From the NCBI GenBank assembly GCA_031289095.1, contig JAITQD010000105.1, positions 1-64,000 on the forward strand: a DNA stretch of 64,000 nucleotides. The letters run 5' to 3'. A program made the position numbers and the translations under genes. The notes under the pieces are model-generated. The model was not told where the DNA came from. It worked only from the letters and a program-made list of their open reading frames with translations, and searched no databases. Source of the DNA: Azoarcus sp. Its GTDB lineage: Bacteria > Pseudomonadota > Gammaproteobacteria > Burkholderiales > Rhodocyclaceae. Shown piece by piece: positions 32,240-41,459 of the stretch (positions within the stretch are counted from its first letter, which is position 1; each line of letters opens with the position of its first letter).

Positions 32240-33201
32240 GCATTGAAACGAGGGGCCCGGAAACGCAGCCGAACGGCGAAAGCAGCGCGACAGCGGCCCC
32301 GGCGCGCATCGTGCTCCTTCCCACCACCGCCGGTACCGTCTGGCTGCTGGCGGCGCTGGCGCTGCTGGCGGTGGCGATCAATTACGGCAACAACCTCGTG
32401 TTCGCGCTCGCCTTTCTGATCCTGTCGGTGTGGCTGATGGCGGCGTGGCAATGCCGCCGCAACCTCGTCGGGCTGGAATGGCTGCCCGCCCCGCCGCCGA
32501 TGGCGTTCGCGGGGGAGGCGCTGTGCGTTGCGGGTCAGGTGCGCGACATGGCCGGACGGCGGCGCGATCCGGTTGCGCTGGGTGCAGGCAGGGGGCGGAA
32601 CCACCGTCGGGGCGTCGCCGTCGGTTCGGCCCGGCGCATGGGCGACGCGCTGGCGCTGGAACTGTCGTTGCCCGCACCCGAGCGTGGTCGCCGGACGCTC
32701 GGCGGCCTGCACCTGCTGGCGCTGCACCCGCTCGGTCTGTGGCGGGCGCGGCGGGCGCTGCCTGCGCTGACGGCGCTCGTCTATCCCCATCCGGCGGGCG
32801 ATCTGCCGCTGCCCGGCAACGCACCCAGACCAGCGCATTGCCGTCAGGAAGCGGGCGATTTTCAGGGGGTCGCGCCTTATGCGCCGGGCGACCCCTTGCG
32901 CCGGGTCAACTGGCGTGTTTACGCGCGCCGGGGCGAACCGGCGGTCAATCGCTACGACGGCGGCGCGGGCGGCCCGGCGCTGTGGCTGGACGCTTCCGCC
33001 TGCGACGGCGGTGTGGAAGCGCGCCTGTCGCAGTTGTGCCAATGGGTTGTCGCCGCCGAACGGCAGGGACGCGAATACGGCCTGCGTCCGGGTAACGGAC
33101 AGGATCGCGCCCCAGGCCGGGGAATGGCCCACTACCGGGCATGCCTGGCGCGGCTGGCGCTGTATGGAGAAACACCGGCGCAGGCCACCGCCGGGTCATG
33201 A
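32236..33201 (+). CDS. DUF58 domain protein
   Basis: Two N-terminal TMs; DFQGVAPYAPGDPLRRVNWRVYARRGEPAVNRY. Confidence 0.85.
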   Translation: MSIETRGPETQPNGESSATAAPARIVLLPTTAGTVWLLAALALLAVAINYGNNLVFALAFLILSVWLMAAWQCRRNLVGLEWLPAPPPMAFAGEALCVAGQVRDMAGRRRDPVALGAGRGRNHRRGVAVGSARRMGDALALELSLPAPERGRRTLGGLHLLALHPLGLWRARRALPALTALVYPHPAGDLPLPGNAPRPAHCRQEAGDFQGVAPYAPGDPLRRVNWRVYARRGEPAVNRYDGGAGGPALWLDASACDGGVEARLSQLCQWVVAAERQGREYGLRPGNGQDRAPGRGMAHYRACLARLALYGETPAQATAGS

Positions 33202-33213
33202 GGAGACGGCATC

Positions 33214-33750
33214 ATGTCCGCTGAAACCGCATCGAAACCCGCCTCGCCCGAAGGACTGCTGGTGTGGCGCACACGGGAATCTTCCCGCCACCTGCTGATG
33301 GCGATGGTCTATAGCCTCGGCATCGCCACGGCCAGCGGCATCGTGCTGATGCTGCCGCTGGGCAATGGTCATCTCACCCTGGTCATGCTGGTGGCGCATC
33401 TCGTTTCCGGGGCGCTGGCGCTGCTGTTCTTTGTGCCCTTCCTGTTCATCCACCTGCGCGACGGCAAGGAGCCGCTCCTCAACCTGCTGATGCCCTGGCG
33501 GATGTTGCACCGGCTCTACCGGGGGGAATCCCTTCATCACCGCATCCTCGGCTACCTCCTCACCGGCTGTGTGCTGCTCGTGATGGGAACGGGGCTGGCG
33601 ATTGCCGCGCCCGCCGTTCTCTATCTCTCCGGGCAGCCCACGGTGATGCCGTTCGGCACAGCGGCGGCGCTGCTGCGGGTGCATCTCACTTTTTCGGCGC
33701 TGCTGGTCTTTTTTGTGGCGCTGCATTTCCCGAAAAGGTCGTTGTCATGA
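33214..33750 (+). CDS. Four-TM, His-rich membrane protein, cytochrome b561-like
   Basis: Hydrophobic segments with spaced His (HLVSG..FIHLRDG, HHRILGYLL, RVHLTFSALLVFFVALHF); overlaps the pentaheme cytochrome gene. Confidence 0.6.
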   Translation: MSAETASKPASPEGLLVWRTRESSRHLLMAMVYSLGIATASGIVLMLPLGNGHLTLVMLVAHLVSGALALLFFVPFLFIHLRDGKEPLLNLLMPWRMLHRLYRGESLHHRILGYLLTGCVLLVMGTGLAIAAPAVLYLSGQPTVMPFGTAAALLRVHLTFSALLVFFVALHFPKRSLS

Positions 33751-35369
33751 AATTTCCAGCGCATTTTTTCGCCCTGCCGCTCGTCCGCTTCCTGCTCGCG
33801 CTCGCCGCCACGCTGCTCCTGGCGCTGGCGCTTGATGCGCTGTTGCCGCCGCCGCCCAGTCTTGCCGTGGAGGTGGAAAAAGATCTGCCGCTTTACTCGA
33901 AACCGTTCGGCAAGGAACAGTCGCCTTTCTATCCCGCCGAACTGTCGACGCCGGACGGCAAGCTGCTCAACTGGCGCGCCGTGCCGGGGGCGTTGAGCTG
34001 TGGCGAGTGCCACCGCAAGGAGACGCTGGAATGGGCGACGTCGATGCACGCCATCTCCGACCGTGACCTGATCTACGACAGCACGGTGCTGGAAAACACC
34101 CTGGCCAGCCAATCCGGCAAGGCGGCGCACGGGGTGGAAAAAGGGCGCTGGTGCGAGTCCTGCCACAACCCGCTCGGCACCCTGGCCGGGGCGGTCACGC
34201 CCGCCAACAGTGTGCAGGAAACTGCGGCGATGGAAGAAGGCACCGCCTGCGTCGCTTGCCACGCCGTCAACCATGCCGAACCGCTGGCGGGCAACGGCGC
34301 GCTGGAAATCGACATCAATGGCATTTTCCGCTACGCGCACCCGGCGCTCCTCGCCGCCGCGCCCGCGCGGCACTCCCGCGACATGCGCGCGCGCCGCCTC
34401 AAACCATTGATGGGCGACAGCGCCCTGTGCGGGGCCTGCCACACGGAAATCCGCCCCACCTCGGTCAATGGCGCAACGCCGCCGATGAACCTTCAGGACA
34501 CCTATGACGAATGGCGGCATTCGCCTTACGCCAAGGCGGGCATCCAGTGTCAGGACTGCCACATGGCCGCCGATCCGGCGGGGTTCGTCGCGGCGCTCAA
34601 GCGCGGCGAGCGCCAGAAGAAAACGGTGTCGCACCGCTTTGCGGGCAACAACTACCTGCTCTCCAACACCGCCTTGCCTTCCGGTCTGCTTTTGGCCCTG
34701 CGCGGCGGTTCGCCGCCGGGACTCAACCGCCTGTACGACCGCGCCACTTTCACCAAGGCATTGGGCGAAACGAACGACGCCGTGGTGGCGCTGCTGCGCG
34801 AAGCCGCCGAATTGCGGGTGGAGCGCGCCGCCGCCACGCCGGGAGACGGGGGGGCGTTCAACCTGTCGGTGTCGGTGACGAACGCCGGTGCGGGCCACGC
34901 GCTGCCGACCGGCCCGCTCGACCAGCGTTATCTGTGGCTCGAAGTAGAGGCGAAGGACGCCGCAGGCAACACCGTGTTCCATCAGGGCAAGTTCGGGGCG
35001 AAAGGCGAGGAAGACCCCGATGCCGTGCGCTGGATGAAGGAAGTGCGGGACATCGACGGCAACCCCGAACGCCGCCACCTGCTGTTCGACGCCTTCACGC
35101 TCCATTACACGCGCAAGCCGATTCCGCCGCGCCAGACCGACACGGTAAACATCCGCATCGCGCCGCCGCCGGGCGCGGCAGAACCGGCGACGGTCGACGT
35201 CCGCCTCTGGTACCGGATCGCCGTGCAGGACATTCTCAAGAACATCGAAAACCAGGGGCTGGGCAAGGTCGACGTCGTCCTGCCGCCGCTGCTCCTGAAG
35301 GAAGTGCGCCACGAGGTGGCGCCGCGTGCGCTGTCCGCCCATGACGCCGCGCGGGGAGGAAAATCATGA
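33747..35369 (+). CDS. Pentaheme c-type cytochrome
   Basis: Five CXXCH motifs: CGECH, CESCH, CVACH, CGACH, CQDCH; N-terminal signal/anchor. Confidence 0.9.
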   Translation: MKFPAHFFALPLVRFLLALAATLLLALALDALLPPPPSLAVEVEKDLPLYSKPFGKEQSPFYPAELSTPDGKLLNWRAVPGALSCGECHRKETLEWATSMHAISDRDLIYDSTVLENTLASQSGKAAHGVEKGRWCESCHNPLGTLAGAVTPANSVQETAAMEEGTACVACHAVNHAEPLAGNGALEIDINGIFRYAHPALLAAAPARHSRDMRARRLKPLMGDSALCGACHTEIRPTSVNGATPPMNLQDTYDEWRHSPYAKAGIQCQDCHMAADPAGFVAALKRGERQKKTVSHRFAGNNYLLSNTALPSGLLLALRGGSPPGLNRLYDRATFTKALGETNDAVVALLREAAELRVERAAATPGDGGAFNLSVSVTNAGAGHALPTGPLDQRYLWLEVEAKDAAGNTVFHQGKFGAKGEEDPDAVRWMKEVRDIDGNPERRHLLFDAFTLHYTRKPIPPRQTDTVNIRIAPPPGAAEPATVDVRLWYRIAVQDILKNIENQGLGKVDVVLPPLLLKEVRHEVAPRALSAHDAARGGKS

Positions 35370-35767
35370 GCCGCCCATCGCAAACCCCTGCTCGTCCGTC
35401 GCGTTTTCCGAGTCTGGCGGAAATCCTGGCGCTCATCTTGCCCGTAGCGGCGGCCATCGCCATGGGGGCATATCTGCTCGCCGGGCGGCCCAAGGGCGAG
35501 GACGCGAACTACGCCCGCGCCCGCGACGACATCCGCGCCCTGCGCAGCGTGCTGTTGTCCGGCGCAGCGCTGCCCGATACCGCCTCGGGCCTGGCCCGCC
35601 TCGTCGAAGGCGGCCTGATTCCCTTTTTGCCGAAAGACCCGTGGGGACGGCCCTACCAGTACCGCAATCCGGGCACGGAATACGCATGGGAACTGTTTTC
35701 GCTCGGCCCCGACGGGATGGAGAGCAAGGACGACGTGATCGCCTGGAACCTTTACGGCGGGCGATGA
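35366..35767 (+). CDS. GspG-like protein without canonical prepilin cleavage motif
   Basis: C-term LPKDPWGRPYQYRNPGTEYAWELFSLGPDGMESKDDVIAWNL; N-term TM RFPSLAEILALILPVAAAIAMGAYLL lacks GFxxxE. Confidence 0.75.
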   Translation: MSRPSQTPARPSRFPSLAEILALILPVAAAIAMGAYLLAGRPKGEDANYARARDDIRALRSVLLSGAALPDTASGLARLVEGGLIPFLPKDPWGRPYQYRNPGTEYAWELFSLGPDGMESKDDVIAWNLYGGR

Positions 35768-38001
35768 TGGCCGCGATTCCCGCTTTTTCCGTCTTTTCCG
35801 CGCGGCTGCCGCGTTCGCCTGTCGTCGTCGCGGACGTGTCCGATTGCGTGCGCTGGAGTTTCGCCCTGCTGGCGCTGGCCCTGGCGAGCCACGCGCCCGC
35901 GTTGCCCCTCGCGGCCTGGCCAGCGCTTGCGCTCGCCCTGTGCAGCCGGTGGCCGTCGTGGCGCGGCATACCGGCCCTGCGTCTGCTGCTGCTCGCGGGC
36001 GCGCTTGCCGCCGCTGGGATAGTTTTCGGATGGATGGACAACCGCACGCTGCGGCTGGCGCTGCTCCTTGTGCTGGCGTTGAAGTGGGCCGAGGCGCGCA
36101 GTGCGCGGGAATTCGCCCTACTCGCGGGCGGGGCGCTGATCGCGGGCGCGCTCGGTCTGCTGCAATGGGGCGATTGGGTGGGGCTGGCGCTGGTCGTGTG
36201 TCTGCCGCTCCTCGCGCTGGCGACGCTGGAAGCGGCTGCGAGCGCGGAGATGCACGGCACACGGGCGGAAACGCCGTCGCCGCGCCACGCCGCGCGGCGG
36301 CGAATTGCTGCAAGCCTGGGCGCGCGTCTGGGCGCGAACCTGGGCCGCCTCGCGCTGGCCCTGCCGTTCGCGGCGGCGCTGTTCCTGTTTTTTCCGCGCA
36401 TTCCGGGGCCGCTGTGGGACATCGGCCTGACCTTCGGTTTGCCGATGTCGCTGTCGCTGGAAAAATCCGATCAGGGGCTGGGGGTTTCCACTCGCCTGAA
36501 ACCCGGACAGGGACAGACCCAGACAGGCATCGCCGAAAGCGCCCCGGTGCTGCTGGCCGAATTCGACAACTGGGTGCCGCCGACGAGCCTGCTCTACTGG
36601 CGCGGCCCGGTCTATTACGATTTCGACGGGAGCGAATGGCGGCTCGACCCGGCCTACGAAGCGGGACAGGGGCGGGCGCTGATGCGGCGCGGCTGGACGA
36701 AAAGCAGCGCGTTTGCTGACACGCTGGCGAAGAAGGTGCAGGAAATCACCTACACGGTTCGTCTCACGCCGCACAAACATCTGTGGCTGTACGGGCTCGA
36801 TTTGCCCGCCGCGCTCGCCGCCGAATCGTTTGTCAGCGCCGACTGGCAGGTGCTCTCGCATCGTCCGGTGACGGCGGAGACGAGCTACCGTTTGAAATCC
36901 TGGCTGGACTGGGAAGCGGGCGGCGCGCTCGACGACGACACGCGCCGCCGCGCCCTGGCGCTGCCCGCGACGGGCAATCCCCGCCTGCGCGCGCTCGGCG
37001 CGGAACTGGCCGCGCAGCCGCCGGACGGACGCATCGCCGCCGCGCTCGCCGCGCTGGCGCGGGAAGGCTACAAGGTGCGCGACCGCTTCACGTTCCGGGA
37101 AGGGCCGGATGCGCTCGACGAATTCTGGTTTGACCGCCGCGAGGGCAACGCCGACCTGTACGCCGGTACTTTCGTCTTTTTGATGCGCGCCGCCGGTCTG
37201 CCAGCGCGCCTCGTCACCGGCTACCGGGGCGGCAAGCTGATGGCGCTGACCGATTACGTCATCGTCAAGAAAAGCCACGCCCACGCCTGGGCGGAAGTCT
37301 GGGACGAGGCGCGCGGCTGGCGGCGCATCGACCCCGTCGACCTGATTGCGCCGGAACGCTTCGCCGACGCGCGCCGGGTGCAGGCAGCGCCGTCCGGGGC
37401 AGCGAAACCCGCTGCGCCGCGCCGTCCGCAGGAAGCTGCGCAGCGGCAGGCGGCGGATGCCGGGATGCGGCAAACGTCGCCCGCCACGGCGTCGACCACC
37501 GCCGTGGCGGCGGCGGGCTGGCGCGCCCCCGGCGAGGAGAGCTTTTTTGCGCGCTGGGTTTTCCGGCTGGACGGTGAAACGCAAAAGGCGCTGCTGGCCG
37601 CGCTGGGCAGCGGCTTTGGCGACGAGCCGGACGGCGCAAAGCGCAGCGGCTTTGCCTGGGCCTGGCTGCTGGCGGGCGCGGCGTTTTCCGGCGCGCTGGC
37701 GTTTGCCGCAGTCGGGTTCGTCGTCTGGCGGCGCGAAACGCGCCGTCTGCCGCCGCCGCAACGGCACTGGAACCGTCTCGCCCGGCTGCTCGCGCGGCGG
37801 GGTTTTCGCCGGGAAGTGTGGGAATGTCCGGCGAATTTCGCACGCCGGGTCGCCGCCGCCCGTCCGCTGTGGGCCACCGCTGTGACCGCGCTGGCAAACG
37901 CCTACACCGACTGGCGCTACGCCTTGGGCCGCGCCGACGCGCCCCGCCGCGTCGCAGCCTGCGCCCGCAAGCTCCACAACCTGATTCTGGCTGACCGTTG
38001 A
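35764..38001 (+). CDS. TgpA-like (DUF3488/transglutaminase-like) membrane protein
   Basis: N-terminal multi-TM; transglutaminase core FVFLMRAAGLPARLVTGYRGG...SHAHAWAEVWDEARGWRRIDP; C-terminal TM. Confidence 0.88.
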   Translation: MMAAIPAFSVFSARLPRSPVVVADVSDCVRWSFALLALALASHAPALPLAAWPALALALCSRWPSWRGIPALRLLLLAGALAAAGIVFGWMDNRTLRLALLLVLALKWAEARSAREFALLAGGALIAGALGLLQWGDWVGLALVVCLPLLALATLEAAASAEMHGTRAETPSPRHAARRRIAASLGARLGANLGRLALALPFAAALFLFFPRIPGPLWDIGLTFGLPMSLSLEKSDQGLGVSTRLKPGQGQTQTGIAESAPVLLAEFDNWVPPTSLLYWRGPVYYDFDGSEWRLDPAYEAGQGRALMRRGWTKSSAFADTLAKKVQEITYTVRLTPHKHLWLYGLDLPAALAAESFVSADWQVLSHRPVTAETSYRLKSWLDWEAGGALDDDTRRRALALPATGNPRLRALGAELAAQPPDGRIAAALAALAREGYKVRDRFTFREGPDALDEFWFDRREGNADLYAGTFVFLMRAAGLPARLVTGYRGGKLMALTDYVIVKKSHAHAWAEVWDEARGWRRIDPVDLIAPERFADARRVQAAPSGAAKPAAPRRPQEAAQRQAADAGMRQTSPATASTTAVAAAGWRAPGEESFFARWVFRLDGETQKALLAALGSGFGDEPDGAKRSGFAWAWLLAGAAFSGALAFAAVGFVVWRRETRRLPPPQRHWNRLARLLARRGFRREVWECPANFARRVAAARPLWATAVTALANAYTDWRYALGRADAPRRVAACARKLHNLILADR

Positions 38002-38009
38002 GGATTCGC

Positions 38010-39209
38010 ATGATCACCCGGTTTTTGAAGCACATCGCCCCCATCGTCCTGTCCGTCCTGCTTGCCGTCGCCGCCGCGCCATTGCGCGCCGCACCGGACG
38101 GGAACGCGATCATTGCCGACATTCTCCAGCGTGGCGAAGCCGCCGTCGCGGCCTACGACGAAGCCGCGCCGCTGGCGAGCGCGAGCGAATTTTCGGCGCT
38201 CTACTTCGGGCGTTTCGAGGCGCTGGAACTGGATCTGGGCCTGCGCGACGCCGGGTTGAAAAATGAACTGGAAGTGCTTTTCGGCGCGTTGAACGGCAAC
38301 GCCATGCGCGGCGTACCGCGCGCGCGGCTGGAGAGCACATGGCGCGACCTGAAAACGAAGCTCGTCGAGGCGCAGCAACATTACGGCGCGGACGGGCAGG
38401 GCGTCGCGGGCGAGCGCGGCGCTTTTCTCAAGGCCTTCCTCATTTTGCTGCGCGAAGGCGCGGAAGCCTTGCTGGTAGTCGGCGCGCTCGCGGCCTACCT
38501 GCGCCGTGCCGGCGCGGCGGACAAGGTATGGGTGCTGCACGTTGGTGTTGCGGTGGCGATTCCCTTGTCCATCCTGACCGGCTGGGCCATCAATGGTTTG
38601 CTCCAGGGCATCGGCGCGCCGCTCGCGGTGGTGGAAGGCGTCACACTGCTTGCCGCCAGCGCCATGCTGTTTTACGTGAGTTGCTGGCTATTCGCCAAAC
38701 GCGAGGCCCGGCGCTGGGAAGACTGGATTGCCCGCCAGATGGAAACCGCCTTGGGTGCGGGGTCGCTCTGGGCGCTCGGCGCGACGGCCTGCCTTGCGGT
38801 GTACCGGGAAGGCGCGGAAACCGTGCTTTTCTATCAGGCGCTTGCCGCCGGTGCGCCCGGGCAGGAAGGCGCGCTGCATGCCGGGTTGGCGCTTGCCGCC
38901 GTCGCGCTTGTCGCGGCCTATTTTCTGATGCGTCATGCCGCGCTCCGCCTGCCGTTCGGCCTCTTTTTTGGTGCGACCTCCGCTTTGCTCTATGGTCTTG
39001 CCGTCGTTTTTCTTGGGCAAGCCATTGTCGAACTCCAGGCCGCAGGCTGGATTGCCAGCATTTATCTGCCGGGATTTCCGCAAGTCGATTGGCTTGGCAT
39101 TGCGCCGAGTGCGCAAAGCCTGGGCGCGCAGACGTTGCTGCTGCTCCTGCCTCTCGCGTGGCTTGCGCTTCGCCGCACGCCCGTACCGAAAGCCGCGACG
39201 GCGCGCTGA
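38010..39209 (+). CDS. FTR1-family high-affinity iron permease with periplasmic N-terminal domain
   Basis: LLREGAEALLVVGAL and VYREGAETVLFYQAL (REGAE motifs); signal peptide. Confidence 0.85.
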   Translation: MITRFLKHIAPIVLSVLLAVAAAPLRAAPDGNAIIADILQRGEAAVAAYDEAAPLASASEFSALYFGRFEALELDLGLRDAGLKNELEVLFGALNGNAMRGVPRARLESTWRDLKTKLVEAQQHYGADGQGVAGERGAFLKAFLILLREGAEALLVVGALAAYLRRAGAADKVWVLHVGVAVAIPLSILTGWAINGLLQGIGAPLAVVEGVTLLAASAMLFYVSCWLFAKREARRWEDWIARQMETALGAGSLWALGATACLAVYREGAETVLFYQALAAGAPGQEGALHAGLALAAVALVAAYFLMRHAALRLPFGLFFGATSALLYGLAVVFLGQAIVELQAAGWIASIYLPGFPQVDWLGIAPSAQSLGAQTLLLLLPLAWLALRRTPVPKAATAR

Positions 39210-39255
39210 AACCGCGTCCGGCGCTTATCCCTCCACGTCACGAAAGGAAGAACTC

Positions 39256-39483
39256 ATGAACAAGTCCTCGATTGTTTTTGCCCTTGTTGCCCTGTCCGCC
39301 GTCCTTGCCGGTTGTGAAAAGGAAGTCCGTTCCGTCGAGTGGTACAAGGCGAACGACACCGAGCGCATGGCCGTCATCCGCGAATGCAAGGAAAACGCCG
39401 ACAAACTGAACAAGACGGAAAACTGCATCAACGCGAAGAAAGCGAACCGGGAGATTCTCAACGCGGGGAGTGGTGGGAAGTAA
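39256..39483 (+). CDS. Small EexN-like lipoprotein
   Basis: Lipobox SAVLAGC; VEWYKANDTERMAVIRECKENADKLNKTENCINAKKAN. Confidence 0.65.
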   Translation: MNKSSIVFALVALSAVLAGCEKEVRSVEWYKANDTERMAVIRECKENADKLNKTENCINAKKANREILNAGSGGK

Positions 39484-39644
39484 GGCGAGATGAGAAAAAG
39501 CATATAAAACATTGACAATAAAATCCACCATCATCGGCGGGCAGCGGCATGGATTGGGCGACGCCGGGAAGTCGGCCTGTAGGGGGAGATATTTTCCTGA
39601 TTCACCAGCCGGGAACAGAATCGCGGGCCAGCCGCGTCGCCCGG

Positions 39645-40895
39645 TTACTTGGTGTTTCCGCTGCCCTGGACGCGAAGATCCACACCGAGATCTCTAGCCG
39701 TTCTGGCAGTCAACAAATCCACAAGCGCGGTGGCATTCATACCTCCATTTCCTTGGGTACCCTGACTGCCCATTACAACGGTCGGACTCCATGCACCTGG
39801 CGCCGCCTCTTTGATGGCGTCGGCATACATGCTGTTGATACGCACCAATGCTTCCAGTTTCTTTTCCAGCTGACCGTCAGCTTGCATCACCATGCGTTTA
39901 CGTTCAGCTTCACCCTGACCTTTCAGGATCTCGGCCTTTTTGAATGCGTCGGCTTCTTCCACACCCGCCTGGGCGATAGTCACTCTGGCTTGGGCATCGG
40001 CAATCGTTTTTGCGTTCAGGGTTTCCTGCTCCCACTTTGCTCTCGCGGCGTTGGCGCGGCCTTGCGCTTCCACCGTCAAGGCGTCCTGGTCTGCTTTCTT
40101 CGCGTTTGCAATAGCAACTACCGCAGCATTGGTAGCATCTTGTTGCTGGCGAATCTGATCCTCGACGCGGTCTTCATACTTGAAGGTATTAATCGTCATG
40201 GGCAGGAGTTGAACGTTATATGCCTGTACGAAACTGCTCTGAGCACGCAGAGGAAAGCCTTTCTCGTCCCGGACGATTTCAATCACTTGCATGTCTTTTT
40301 CCACACCGGCAATATCCGTTGCGCGAATACTTTTCGTAATGGTTTTGTAGACACCACCCAGAGTCTGATCGTTCAAAATCTGAAGAAGCTCGTTACGTCG
40401 TCCAGCAGCAGATTCAAACGAACTCATGGCAGGGCCGGAGAAAGTCGCGGCGGCCTCCATGCTTCGGCGGATAGCCTGGGTTTCAAATGCTTCCGCACTA
40501 CGGAAATCTTTATGAATACTCAGCACGTTCTTGGGATCCAACGGCATCACCCATGACATGGTGCCACAAAGGATTGCATTTCCCCCGTCATAGAAGCGAA
40601 GGTGCAAGCCACGTGTCGCTTTTTCACGATCGCCATTTATAACGCATGCCGGATCGAGAAAGGACAATTCATTGCGACGTGGATATTTTGTGACAGTGCC
40701 AAAGCCCTGTATTTTCCAGCCAGGATCTGTGTACACGGCAAGCTCACCGCTGATGGGGCTTTGAATCACCATGATTTCAGAAGCATCGAGGTTTTCGACA
40801 ATCATGGGGCCTGTGAGAATCAGAAAGACAACAATCAGCGTAGCAAAACTTGCGCCGAGGATGCGTCCCATGTTTAGGCTTACTTTAGCCAGCAT
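39645..40895 (-). CDS. SPFH/band 7 (stomatin/prohibitin-like) membrane protein
   Basis: N-terminal TM; SPFH-type region and Ala/Glu-rich C-terminal coiled coil AQGRANAARAKWEQETLNAKTIADAQARVTIAQAGVEEADAFKKAEILKGQGEAERKRM. Confidence 0.72.
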   Translation of the reverse strand: MLAKVSLNMGRILGASFATLIVVFLILTGPMIVENLDASEIMVIQSPISGELAVYTDPGWKIQGFGTVTKYPRRNELSFLDPACVINGDREKATRGLHLRFYDGGNAILCGTMSWVMPLDPKNVLSIHKDFRSAEAFETQAIRRSMEAAATFSGPAMSSFESAAGRRNELLQILNDQTLGGVYKTITKSIRATDIAGVEKDMQVIEIVRDEKGFPLRAQSSFVQAYNVQLLPMTINTFKYEDRVEDQIRQQQDATNAAVVAIANAKKADQDALTVEAQGRANAARAKWEQETLNAKTIADAQARVTIAQAGVEEADAFKKAEILKGQGEAERKRMVMQADGQLEKKLEALVRINSMYADAIKEAAPGAWSPTVVMGSQGTQGNGGMNATALVDLLTARTARDLGVDLRVQGSGNTK

Positions 40896-41163
40896 TATTT
40901 TGCTCCAGTTCTGCCTTTCGGCGATTAATGTCTGCCAAGTCTTCCTTGAGCTTGGTGATCTCAGCAAGCTCGGCAAGTTCATTTTGCGCTTTCTTCACCT
41001 CTTTCTCCAAAGGTTTGGCTGTACGAAAGAAGGGAAAAAGAGGAAGTCCATAAATCAGCGGCACGATAACCTGCATTACAAAGAGTAGCAACAAAACCAG
41101 CGCAAACATTGCTAAAGTCAAACGCAAAAACAGCATATACCCTCCTGAGGATCTGCTGAACAA
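40885..41163 (-). CDS. Small membrane-anchored coiled-coil protein
   Basis: Hydrophobic N-terminus, then KEVKKAQNELAELAEITKLKEDLADINRRKAELEQ; overlaps start of SPFH gene. Confidence 0.6.
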   Translation of the reverse strand: MFSRSSGGYMLFLRLTLAMFALVLLLLFVMQVIVPLIYGLPLFPFFRTAKPLEKEVKKAQNELAELAEITKLKEDLADINRRKAELEQNNAG

Positions 41164-41459
41164 TTTGGCGCAGCCAAAGCGGTTGAGAGGACAAAGCGGT
41201 ATTGAAGCACGATTTCATGGAGCATGATGATTTCAGCGTCGTGTCTCGCATCAGGTCTCGCTCCAGTATTCCCCGTTTGTATTCCCCCCCATTTGTATTT
41301 CCTGTCTCTATCCTCATTCTCGGCTATTTTCTAACACACATTATTTCGTATGTCAACACCTGTTCTTTATGGATATTCATCCGCTACTGTTTTCGTAGAG
41401 CTTATCTATTATAAAGTACACGCTTCCGTTTCGTGTTTTCGCAGCTTTGTATTCCGCCG

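Noticed and set aside
33621-35342. 573-aa minus-strand ORF opposite the pentaheme cytochrome
   Set aside because: The plus frame has five CXXCH motifs; minus frame lacks recognisable features.
36118-37977. 619-aa minus-strand ORF opposite the TgpA-like gene
   Set aside because: Antisense high-GC artefact; the plus frame has clear TM and transglutaminase-fold motifs and operon coupling.
41265-41303. Possible short CRISPR-like or tandem repeat (GTATTCC motifs)
   Set aside because: Units are short, imperfect and irregularly spaced (13 and 16 bp) with no spacers; at most promoter motifs.
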